From: an uncultured Alistipes sp. | GTDB taxonomy: Bacteria > Bacteroidota > Bacteroidia > Bacteroidales > Rikenellaceae | DNA length: 64,000 bases | Assembly: GCA_910576555.1 (NCBI GenBank) | Contig: CAJTIY010000006.1 | Coordinates: 81,724 to 145,723 of the forward strand | Reading direction: 5' to 3' | In this document: positions 8,245 to 15,691 of the stretch, piece after piece | How the letters are laid out: the number at the start of each line of letters is the position of its first letter | Numbering within the stretch: the first letter of the stretch is position 1 | The notes under the pieces: generated by a model | Database searches by the model: none | Seen by the model: the letters and a program-made list of their open reading frames with translations, nothing else | What the model was told of the DNA's origin: nothing | Program-made: the position numbers and the translations under genes

Positions 8245-8967
8245 CTATTTTTTCAACACGAACTGCACTTCGCCGTAGAGGTATTCGTGTCGCGAGCCGT
8301 CGCGGTGTTCCAACAGGAGCGCTCCGGCGGGTGCCGTGCCGCGGACGGCCGCTTCGACGGTCGTGCCGTCGGCGAGGCGGAAGGGGTGGAAGGCGTCGAG
8401 GCGGTACATCCGCCGGCGGTACTCTTCGCGCAGCGCCTCCCGGTCGCCGTGCATCGTCTGCGCGTAGCGGCGCTCCGTCGCCGCGAGCAGGCGGTCGAGC
8501 ACCTCGCGCCGGTCGAACCGGCGCCCGGCGGCGAGTGCCATCGAGACGGGGTTGGGCAGCGCGGGATCGAATGCGGTCTGGTTGACGTTGATGCCGATGC
8601 CGACCACGGAGCGCGCGAGCGTCGGACCCGAATAGCGGTGCTCGATCAGGATGCCCACCAGCTTGCGGTCGCCCGCATAGATGTCGTTGGTCCACTTGAT
8701 GCGCGTGTCGATGCCGCAGGCGGCGAAGGTGTCGACGAGCGCCAGCGCCACGGCCTGCGAGAGCAGGAACTGCTCGCCCACGGCGAGCTGCACGGGTTCG
8801 AGCACCAGCGAGAAGGTGAGGTTCTCGCCCTCGGCGCTGCTCCACGCATGGCCCCGCTGGCCGCGGCCGGCCGACTGGCGTTCGGCCCAGACGACGTCGC
8901 CGTGGCGGTAGCGCGCGTCGCGCGCGTCGTCGTTGGTCGAGGTGGTCTCTGCGATGCGGTGGATCAT
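8245..8967 (-). CDS. birA: Biotin-[acetyl-CoA-carboxylase] ligase
   Basis: This cytosolic ligase activates biotin as biotinyl-AMP and attaches it to biotin carboxyl carrier proteins. The 240-residue product contains the biotin/ATP loop GRGQRGHAW (about 34-42) and KWTNDIYAGDRKLVGILIE, both diagnostic. It lacks the N-terminal helix-turn-helix of E. coli BirA, so it is a mono-functional ligase and not a biotin repressor. It lies 10 nt downstream of dapD and is probably cotranscribed with it. Confidence 0.95.
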   Translation of the reverse strand: MIHRIAETTSTNDDARDARYRHGDVVWAERQSAGRGQRGHAWSSAEGENLTFSLVLEPVQLAVGEQFLLSQAVALALVDTFAACGIDTRIKWTNDIYAGDRKLVGILIEHRYSGPTLARSVVGIGINVNQTAFDPALPNPVSMALAAGRRFDRREVLDRLLAATERRYAQTMHGDREALREEYRRRMYRLDAFHPFRLADGTTVEAAVRGTAPAGALLLEHRDGSRHEYLYGEVQFVLKK

Positions 8968-8977
8968 GGGCCGCTTA

Positions 8978-9805
8978 TTATGCGCTCACGCCGAAGTCGC
9001 GCAGGGCGTCGTTGAGCGAGGTCTTCTTGTCGGTCGACTCCTTGCGGCGGCCGATGATGAGCGCGCACGAGACGCTGTACTCGCCCGCGGGGAACTGCTT
9101 GCGGTACGATCCCGGCACGACCACCGAGCGGGGCGGGACATAGCCCTTGTAGGTGACGGGCTCGGGCCCCGTGACGTCGATGATGTGCGTCGAGCCGGTG
9201 ATCACGGTGTTCGAGCCCAGCACCGCCTCGCGGCAGACGCGGGCCCCTTCGACCACGATCGAGCGCGAGCCGATGAAGCAGTGGTCCTCGATGATGACGG
9301 GAGCCGCCTGCACGGGTTCCAGCACCCCGCCGATCCCCACGCCGCCCGAGAGGTGGACGTGTTTGCCGATCTGGGCGCACGAACCCACCGTGGCCCACGT
9401 GTCGACCATCGTGCCCGTGTCGACGTAGGCGCCGATGTTGACGTAGGAGGGCATCAGGATGGCTCCGGGGGCGATGTAGGCGCCGTAGCGGGCCACGGCG
9501 TGGGGCACGACGCGCACGCCCAGCTCCTCGTAGCCGTGCTTGAGCTCCATCTTGTCGTACCACTCCAGCTCGCCCGCCTCCATCTTGCGCATGGGCTGGA
9601 TGGGGAAGTAGAGGATCACGGCCTTCTTGACCCATTCGTTGACCCGCCATCCGCCGTCGGCTTCGGCCGAGGGCTCGGCGGTGCGGAGCAGGCCCTTGTC
9701 CACCAGCTCCACCGTGTCGCGCACGGCCTGCTGCACGGCTGCGTCGCGAAGCAGCGCGCGCTCCTCCCACGCGGCTTCGATCGTATTCTTGAGTGCTTCG
9801 TACAT
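8978..9805 (-). CDS. dapD: 2,3,4,5-tetrahydropyridine-2,6-dicarboxylate N-succinyltransferase
   Basis: DapD transfers succinate from succinyl-CoA to tetrahydrodipicolinate in the succinylase route to meso-diaminopimelate and lysine. The 275-residue product has the family length. Its middle is a left-handed beta-helix of hexapeptide repeats (for example GAYVDTGTMVDTWATVGSCA and IEDHCFIGSRSIVVEGA). The start at 9805 (MYEALKNTIEAAWEER) matches other family members and lies 26 nt after a consensus -7 box. Aspartate kinase and asd, the pathway's first steps, are elsewhere in this window. Confidence 0.96.
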   Translation of the reverse strand: MYEALKNTIEAAWEERALLRDAAVQQAVRDTVELVDKGLLRTAEPSAEADGGWRVNEWVKKAVILYFPIQPMRKMEAGELEWYDKMELKHGYEELGVRVVPHAVARYGAYIAPGAILMPSYVNIGAYVDTGTMVDTWATVGSCAQIGKHVHLSGGVGIGGVLEPVQAAPVIIEDHCFIGSRSIVVEGARVCREAVLGSNTVITGSTHIIDVTGPEPVTYKGYVPPRSVVVPGSYRKQFPAGEYSVSCALIIGRRKESTDKKTSLNDALRDFGVSA

Positions 9806-9831
9806 AATGCTTCGTTTGCTGTTCGATGGTC

Positions 9832-9839
9832 CAAAGGTA
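9832..9839 (-). promoter_or_regulatory. -7 box of dapD-birA
   Basis: TACCTTTG on the minus strand, 26 nt before the dapD start. No TTTG is seen at the -33 spacing. Confidence 0.65.
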
Positions 9840-9978
9840 CGGAAAAATCCGATCCCGGAAATGCCGCGGCACCGATTTCCCGCCTTTCGGCGCCGCTTTT
9901 TTGCGCCGCGTGCGCCGGTGGTCGGCCCCGTCGGGCGAAAATCGGTGCCTCGGAGCGTGCGCGTCCCCGTTTTTTTGT

Positions 9979-9986
9979 TACCTTTG
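9979..9986 (+). promoter_or_regulatory. -7 box of the prolyl oligopeptidase gene
   Basis: TACCTTTG, 31 nt before the ATG. The -33 element is not evident. Confidence 0.65.
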
Positions 9987-10017
9987 CCTTCGGTATTCAC
10001 CCAAACAGATTCCGGAT

Positions 10018-12150
10018 ATGAACACGTTTCTGGGCCGCACCGCTGCGCTGTGCGCAGCCGCTCTGGCCATCGCAGGTTGCTCGAACATGAAAACGATCAA
10101 GCATCGACCCTATCCCGCTGCGGAACGCGGCGATGTCGTGGACGACTATTTCGGCGTCGCGGTCGCCGATCCCTACCGCTGGCTGGAGGACGACACCTCG
10201 GAGGCTACGGCCGCGTGGGTGGCCGCCGAGAATGCCGTGACGCAGGACTACCTCGCGCAAATTCCGTTCCGCGGCGCGATCCGCGAGCGGCTCACCGAAC
10301 TGTGGAACTACGCCAAAGAGTCGGCCCCGGCCAAGCACGGCGACTGGTGGTACTACTCCTACAACGACGGACTGCAGAACCAGTCGGTGCTCTACCGCAC
10401 GAAGCGTCCCGGCGAGCCGGGCGAGGTGTTCCTCGACCCCAACGCGCTCTCGGAGGACGGCACGGTGGCCTTGTCGGCCGTCTCCTTCTCGAAGGACGGC
10501 CGCTATTTCGCCTACGCCGCCTCGGCGTCGGGTTCGGACTGGGTGGAGATCCGCGTGCTCGACACCGAGACCCTCGCCCCCACGGGGGACCGGATCGAGT
10601 GGGTGAAGTTCTCGGGCGCCGTGTGGGCTCCCGACTCGAAGGGTTTCTACTACAGCGCCTACGACGCCCCGAAGGGGAGCGCGCTCTCGGAGCAGAACCG
10701 CTTCCAGAAGGTCTACTACCATGCGCTGGGCACCCCGCAGTCGGCCGACCGGCTGATCTACGAGGACCGGCAGCACCCGCTGCGCTACTTCCACGCATGG
10801 CCCAGCGACGACGGCCGCTGGCTCTTCGTCGTGGCCTCGGAGGGCACGTCGGGCACGGAGGTGCTTTATAAAAAGGTCGCCGACGCGAAATTCCGCATCC
10901 TGCTGCCGGGCTTCGATGCCGACTACGCACCCGTGGAGTGCCGCGACGACCGGCTCTACTACGTGACCAACCGCGATGCGTCGAACTACGCGCTGCGGAG
11001 CGTGTCGCTCACCGCGCCGCAGGACGATGCGGTGGTGATTCCCGAGCACGAACGCAACCTGCTGGAGGGCGTCGGTTCGGCCGGCGGCTACCTGTTCGCC
11101 TCCTACCTCGAGGATGCGCAGAGCAAGATCCGCCAGTACGGCTTCGACGGCACGCTCGTGCGCGAGGTGGAGCTTCCGGCCATCGGCTCGGCGGGCGGCT
11201 TCGGCGGCGAAGAGGAGGATACGGAGCTCTACTACACGCTCGCCAACTACACGTCGCCCGCGACGATCTACCGCTACGACATCGCCACGGGCGTCTCGAC
11301 GCTTTACAAGGCGCCCGACGTCGCCTTCGACCCCTCGCTGTTCGTCACCGAGCAGGTCTTCTACCCCTCGAAGGACGGCACGATGGTCCCGATGTTCATC
11401 ACCCGCCGCAAGGACATGAAGTTCGACGGGCAGAATCCCTGCTACCTCTACGCCTACGGCGGCTTCCAGATCAACCTCACGCCCGGATTCAACCCCGCGG
11501 CGATCATGTTCGTCGAGCAGGGGGGCATCTACTGCGTGGCCAACCTGCGCGGCGGCTCGGAGTACGGCGAGGCATGGCACCGGGGCGGCATGCTGGAGAA
11601 CAAGCAGAACGTCTTCGACGACTTCATCGCGGCGGCCGAGTGGCTCGTCTACAACAAGTACACCTCCTCCGAGAAGCTGGCGATCGCCGGCGGTTCGAAC
11701 GGCGGGCTGCTCGTCGGCGCCTGCGAGGTGCAGCGCCCCGATCTCTACGCCGTCTGCCTGCCCGCCGTTGGGGTGATGGACATGCTCCGCTACCACAAGT
11801 TCACGATCGGCTGGGGCTGGGCCGTGGAGTACGGCACGAGCGATGTCGCGGAGCAGTTCGCCTACATCTACCCCTATTCGCCGCTGCACAACATCCGTGA
11901 AGGGGTGGCGTATCCGGCGACGCTCGTGACCACCGCCGACCACGACGACCGCGTCGTGCCGGCCCACTCGTTCAAGTTCGCCGCGACGCTGCAGCACTGT
12001 CAGGGGGGCGACGCTCCGATTCTGATCCGCATCGACTCGAAGGCGGGACACGGGGCCGGGAAACCCACCTCGAAGCGTATCGACGAGGCGGCCGACTGCT
12101 TCGCGTTCCTGTTCCAGAACGTCGGCGTGCCCTACGAGGCGGTGAAGTGA
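10018..12150 (+). CDS. Prolyl oligopeptidase family S9A lipoprotein
   Basis: This serine peptidase would cleave short peptides after proline in the cell envelope. The 710-residue product starts with a lipoprotein signal ending LAIAGC (Cys about 21). A seven-bladed propeller covers about 95-440 and an alpha/beta hydrolase domain follows, with the nucleophile in GGSNGGLL and the catalytic His in AGHGAG near the C-terminus. The signature YAYGGFQ and RGGSEYGEAWH are typical of family S9A. The ATG at 10018 gives the signal peptide and follows a -7 box. lysC begins 41 nt downstream and may be cotranscribed. A second S9 peptidase (DPP-IV) is at 30-32 kb. Confidence 0.94.
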   Translation: MNTFLGRTAALCAAALAIAGCSNMKTIKHRPYPAAERGDVVDDYFGVAVADPYRWLEDDTSEATAAWVAAENAVTQDYLAQIPFRGAIRERLTELWNYAKESAPAKHGDWWYYSYNDGLQNQSVLYRTKRPGEPGEVFLDPNALSEDGTVALSAVSFSKDGRYFAYAASASGSDWVEIRVLDTETLAPTGDRIEWVKFSGAVWAPDSKGFYYSAYDAPKGSALSEQNRFQKVYYHALGTPQSADRLIYEDRQHPLRYFHAWPSDDGRWLFVVASEGTSGTEVLYKKVADAKFRILLPGFDADYAPVECRDDRLYYVTNRDASNYALRSVSLTAPQDDAVVIPEHERNLLEGVGSAGGYLFASYLEDAQSKIRQYGFDGTLVREVELPAIGSAGGFGGEEEDTELYYTLANYTSPATIYRYDIATGVSTLYKAPDVAFDPSLFVTEQVFYPSKDGTMVPMFITRRKDMKFDGQNPCYLYAYGGFQINLTPGFNPAAIMFVEQGGIYCVANLRGGSEYGEAWHRGGMLENKQNVFDDFIAAAEWLVYNKYTSSEKLAIAGGSNGGLLVGACEVQRPDLYAVCLPAVGVMDMLRYHKFTIGWGWAVEYGTSDVAEQFAYIYPYSPLHNIREGVAYPATLVTTADHDDRVVPAHSFKFAATLQHCQGGDAPILIRIDSKAGHGAGKPTSKRIDEAADCFAFLFQNVGVPYEAVK

Positions 12151-12191
12151 CGGCAGGGAAGAATATCGGTTAGGTTCATTAGCGATAAGAG

Positions 12192-13448
12192 ATGAAAGTC
12201 TATAAATTCGGAGGTGCGTCGGTGCGCAACGCCGACGGGGTGCGCAACCTGCACCGGCTCATCGGCGACGAGCGCAATCTGTTCGTCATCGTTTCGGCGA
12301 TGGGCAAGACCACCAATGCCCTCGAGCGGGTTTTCGAGGGGCTGCAGAAGAGCGATCGGGCGCTCGTCGCGGAGGAGATCGCGGCGCTGCGCGCCTACCA
12401 TGCCGGCATCGTCGACGATCTGTGGCATGCTCCCGTGCGGCTGGAGTGCGTCGAGGCGCTCTTCGCCGAGCTGGAGCGCTACGTCGCCGGGACGGTCTAC
12501 CGCCCCGAGGAGGCCGAGGCGCACTACGACACGATCGTGGCCTACGGCGAGCTGCTCTCGACGACGATCATCTCGGAGTACCTCGCCCATGCGGGGAGCG
12601 CCAACCGCTGGATCGACATGCGCCGCTGCTTCCGCACGGAGCAGCGCCACAAGGATGCTGCCGTCGACATCGAGGCGTCGGCGCCGCTGCTGCGCGCGGC
12701 CGTCGCCGAGGGCGGGGAGGGCCTCTTCGTCGGTCAGGGATTCATCGGCGGGGCGCCCGACGGCACGACGACGACGCTCGGCCGCGAAGGCTCGGACTAC
12801 TCGGCGGCGGTCGTCGCCCACATCCTCGACGCCGAGTCGATGTCGGTGTGGAAGGATGTCGACGGGGTGCTGAACGCCGATCCGAAGATCTTCCCCGATG
12901 CCGTGCAGATCGCCGAGCTGAACTACCTCGATACGATCGAGCTGGCCTACAGCGGCGCGCAGATCATCCATCCGAAGACGATCAAGCCGCTGCAGAACAA
13001 GAATATACCCCTTTACGTGCGGCCTTTCGGCGACAAGCGAAAGCCGGGCACGGTGATCCGCGGCATGTCGGCGCCGGTCGAGGTTCCGATCCTGATCCTG
13101 AAGAAGAGTCAGGTGCTGCTGACGATCCGTTCGCGCGACTTCTCGTTCGTGCTGGAGGAGAAGTTCGCCTCGATCTTCTCGCTGCTGGAGCGCTTCCGCA
13201 TCAAGGCCAACCTGATCCACAATTCGGCGGTCAATTTGAGCCTCTGCGTCGACGAGTCGTGGCATATCGACGAGGCGATCCGCGCCTTGCGCGAGGCGGG
13301 TTTCGACGTGATGAAGGCCGAACGGATGGAGCTGTTGACGATCCGCGGCTATACCGACGAGCTGTGGCACCGATACGCCTGCGGGCCGCAGGTCTTCATC
13401 CGGCAGGCCACGCAGTCGACCGTGCGCATCGTGCGCAAACGGGAGTAG
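12192..13448 (+). CDS. lysC: Aspartate kinase (monofunctional)
   Basis: This enzyme phosphorylates aspartate, the first step toward lysine, threonine and methionine. The 418-residue product begins MKVYKFGGASV, the conserved KFGG phosphate-binding motif. GREGSDYSAA and WKDVDGVLNADPKI follow in the catalytic domain, with a C-terminal regulatory ACT region (about 305-415). It is not fused to homoserine dehydrogenase. It lies 41 nt after the peptidase gene, with a hairpin terminator downstream. Confidence 0.95.
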   Translation: MKVYKFGGASVRNADGVRNLHRLIGDERNLFVIVSAMGKTTNALERVFEGLQKSDRALVAEEIAALRAYHAGIVDDLWHAPVRLECVEALFAELERYVAGTVYRPEEAEAHYDTIVAYGELLSTTIISEYLAHAGSANRWIDMRRCFRTEQRHKDAAVDIEASAPLLRAAVAEGGEGLFVGQGFIGGAPDGTTTTLGREGSDYSAAVVAHILDAESMSVWKDVDGVLNADPKIFPDAVQIAELNYLDTIELAYSGAQIIHPKTIKPLQNKNIPLYVRPFGDKRKPGTVIRGMSAPVEVPILILKKSQVLLTIRSRDFSFVLEEKFASIFSLLERFRIKANLIHNSAVNLSLCVDESWHIDEAIRALREAGFDVMKAERMELLTIRGYTDELWHRYACGPQVFIRQATQSTVRIVRKRE

Positions 13449-13470
13449 CAGCCCCGGGTGCCTGTGATCG

Positions 13471-13506
13471 ACCGCTCGTCCCGCTTCGGCGGCGACGGGC
13501 GGTTTT
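13471..13506 (+). terminator. Terminator after lysC
   Basis: A GC-rich hairpin (ACCGC..CGTC pairing with GACG..GCGGT) is followed by TTTT. Confidence 0.65.
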
Positions 13507-13661
13507 CGTTACGGGGGCGGCCGGAAGCGGCCGTGGCGAGCGGTTCGGTCCGCGGCGCCCGAAGTGCGCCCCGGCCGGGCGGAGCGTCGAGCCGACGGCC
13601 TTTGCGGTCGGGCGTCCGATGTCCGACGGTGCGAGGCGTGCGGCAGCGCCGCCCCGACGGT

Positions 13662-14381
13662 TCAGGGCAGGTAGTCGATGCCGGCCTTACGGGCCTGTTC
13701 GTGCTGGCGGTCGCGGGGAATGCGGTAGAGGCGGCCCTCCTTGAGCAGCCGGGCGCCGGTCTGGTGGAAGCGGAACGGTACGTGCGCCGTGACGCACTGG
13801 TCGCGGATCGCCCGCACCCAGTCGTAGTCGCAGAGGCGCGCGTCGGAGCCCGATTCGCCGCCCACGGAGACCTCCTCGATCGCCGCGGTGAGGTAGGGCG
13901 TCAGATCGAGCGGCCCGAGCAGCGGCGCGCCGATGATGATCCGGTGACGGAGGGGCGCCTCGAGAAAGAGCGGCAGCCGGCGGTCGGCCTCCGTCTGGTT
14001 TTCGACCGTGCACCCCACGGCCACGTGTTCGAACCCGTCGCCCCAGTCGGGCGGCAGCGCCGCCGCGAGGCGGTCGATCCGCTTGGTGATGAAGAAGAAG
14101 CGCAGGTCGTGCCGCAGGCGGATCATCTCCCACGCCTCGGCGCGCCACGGGTCGGCCTCCTCGACCAGAAAATCCGACGTGAAGCAGGTGTAGACCGTCT
14201 CCCGGGCCGGGATGCGGAACCGTCCGTCGCGGCTGCGGCGCACCGGAAGGTCGAAGGCGGCGGTGCGCCGCACCTCGTCGCTCGCCAGACCGTGGCGCGC
14301 ATCCTGCCGGTAGACGTAGCAGTGGCGGCAGCCCTCGCTGATCTTGCGGCATCCGTGCCACGGGTTCCAACGGACCGACAT
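13662..14381 (-). CDS. DUF5131 (phage Gp37/Gp68-like) family protein
   Basis: This 239-residue protein matches the DUF5131 family, known from phages and bacteria, without an assigned reaction. The N-terminus has WNPWHGCRKISEGCRHCY, a CX6CX2C arrangement recalling radical-SAM iron-sulfur clusters, followed by FFFITKRIDRL, VGCTVENQTEADRR and EEVSVGGESGSDARLCDYDW, all typical of the family. It starts 4 nt after a GNAT gene and is the last gene of a three-gene minus operon. An iron-sulfur or radical-SAM role is inference from the cysteine spacing. Confidence 0.85.
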   Translation of the reverse strand: MSVRWNPWHGCRKISEGCRHCYVYRQDARHGLASDEVRRTAAFDLPVRRSRDGRFRIPARETVYTCFTSDFLVEEADPWRAEAWEMIRLRHDLRFFFITKRIDRLAAALPPDWGDGFEHVAVGCTVENQTEADRRLPLFLEAPLRHRIIIGAPLLGPLDLTPYLTAAIEEVSVGGESGSDARLCDYDWVRAIRDQCVTAHVPFRFHQTGARLLKEGRLYRIPRDRQHEQARKAGIDYLP

Positions 14382-14385
14382 GGGC

Positions 14386-14835
14386 TTATTTCAATCGCAT
14401 GGCGAGCCGCACCATATGGCGGCACTCGACGCCGTTTTCGAAGATCGGAGCGGGGTAGTGGAGCCGGAAGTAGTCGCGGTCGACTCCGCAGCGGACGAAG
14501 CCGCAGCGTTCGTAGAGGGCGATCTGCCCCTTGCCGGAGTCGCCCGTACCGATCTCCAGCCGGCGGAAGCCCCGCTCGCGGGCCGTGCGGATCGCATGCC
14601 GGAGCAGCGCCGTGCCGATGCCCTGCCGTTGGCAGGCCGGCTCCACGGCGATGTTGACCACCTCGGCCGTGAAGGGGCGCGTGTGGATGAGCACGTATGC
14701 TCCGACCACCGCGCCGTCGCGCAGGGCCGTGTAGCAGTCGCCGCGGTCGATGTAGTCGGCGACCGACTCCTCCGATTCGTCGGCCAGCAGCAGCAAGGCG
14801 CGCGGCGGGGTGCAGGTGCGTACGATCGTGTCCAT
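14386..14835 (-). CDS. GNAT family N-acetyltransferase
   Basis: This 149-residue protein has the single GNAT domain that moves an acetyl group from acetyl-CoA to an amine. The acetyl-CoA pyrophosphate loop is QRQGIGTALLRHAI (about 93-106), followed by ALYERCGFVRCG, the usual motif B. The substrate cannot be deduced. It lies between a VTT membrane protein (29 nt upstream) and a DUF5131 protein (4 nt downstream), probably as one transcript. Confidence 0.88.
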   Translation of the reverse strand: MDTIVRTCTPPRALLLLADESEESVADYIDRGDCYTALRDGAVVGAYVLIHTRPFTAEVVNIAVEPACQRQGIGTALLRHAIRTARERGFRRLEIGTGDSGKGQIALYERCGFVRCGVDRDYFRLHYPAPIFENGVECRHMVRLAMRLK

Positions 14836-14864
14836 GATATCTATTTAAATTGTCGCGGGGTGGG

Positions 14865-15323
14865 CTACAGCAGCGAAACGGCCCCCTCGAAGGTGGCCAA
14901 GATGACGATGTAACGGGCGGCCTTTCCCGCGAGCATCGAGCCCGATGTCAGCCACGGGTTGCTCCGCATGAGCCCCAATGCGAGGGCCACGGCCTCGCCG
15001 ATGACGGGCAGGAAGGCGAAGAAACCCATCAGGGCGCCCCGCCCGGCGAGAAAACGCTGCGCCTGCCCGAGCCGCCGCTCGCCGATGCCCAGCCGTGCGA
15101 TCCACTTCGCATCGCCGAGGGCGCCGATCGCATAGCAGGTCATGCCGCCCAGCGTGTTGCCGGCGGCCGCCGCCGCGACGCAGCCCGCGGGGTCGAGCCC
15201 CATGTGTACGAGGGCGATCAGTACGGCCTCCGAACTGAAGGGCACGATGCTCCCTGCGACGAAAGCCGCAAGAAAAAGGCCCCAGTAGCCCCAGTCGATG
15301 AGCAGTTGCGTGAAAGTTTCCAT
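14865..15323 (-). CDS. YqaA/VTT-domain (DedA-like) membrane protein
   Basis: This 152-residue integral membrane protein matches the YqaA branch of the VTT/DedA superfamily, whose members are linked to lipid scrambling or transport. The start METFTQLLIDWGYWGLFLAAFVAG leads into GSIVPFSSEAVL, then AAAGNTLGGMTCYAIG and FFAFLPVIGEAVALALG, the conserved re-entrant segments. I chose the ATG at 15323, 35 nt after a TATCTTTG box; a longer in-frame start has no hydrophobic or conserved sequence. Confidence 0.88.
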   Translation of the reverse strand: METFTQLLIDWGYWGLFLAAFVAGSIVPFSSEAVLIALVHMGLDPAGCVAAAAAGNTLGGMTCYAIGALGDAKWIARLGIGERRLGQAQRFLAGRGALMGFFAFLPVIGEAVALALGLMRSNPWLTSGSMLAGKAARYIVILATFEGAVSLL

Positions 15324-15358
15324 CGTTCGCGGTGCGGCCCCGGCAGGGCCGCCGGTTG

Positions 15359-15366
15359 CAAAGATA
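15359..15366 (-). promoter_or_regulatory. -7 box of the VTT-GNAT-DUF5131 operon
   Basis: TATCTTTG on the minus strand, 35 nt before the first start codon. No TTTG is seen at the -33 distance. Confidence 0.65.
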
Positions 15367-15548
15367 GCTTTTTGCGGCCGACGACGCATCGGCCGGCGGC
15401 GAAAATGTTGCGCCAGATCGTGCGTCGCTGCGTGTCATACGTATTCCGAAACGGCCGATATTCGGCCTTTTCGGCTCGAATCGGCGGCCGAATCGGACTT
15501 CGGATCGGACGCCATACTCTATTTTCTCAACGCGCGGAATCCACTTTT

Positions 15549-15579
15549 TTTGACATAAATCAATAAGATTATAAATTTT
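15549..15579 (+). promoter_or_regulatory. Probable promoter of the large lipoprotein gene
   Basis: TTTG (15549-15552), 19 nt and TAAATTTT (15572-15579) match the consensus except for the last base. It lies in a conspicuous AT-rich patch and leaves a leader of about 110 nt. The rest of this 370-nt gap (15324-15691) holds only the divergent promoter at 15359. Confidence 0.55.
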
Positions 15580-15691
15580 TTGAGTATATTGCGGACGGTT
15601 ACGGTTCGGTGTCCGGGAAATTCTCTTTTTTCGGGGTGACTCGTCGGCTTCGCCCGTTCCCGCTATGTCAAACCCATTTAAACAATGATTT

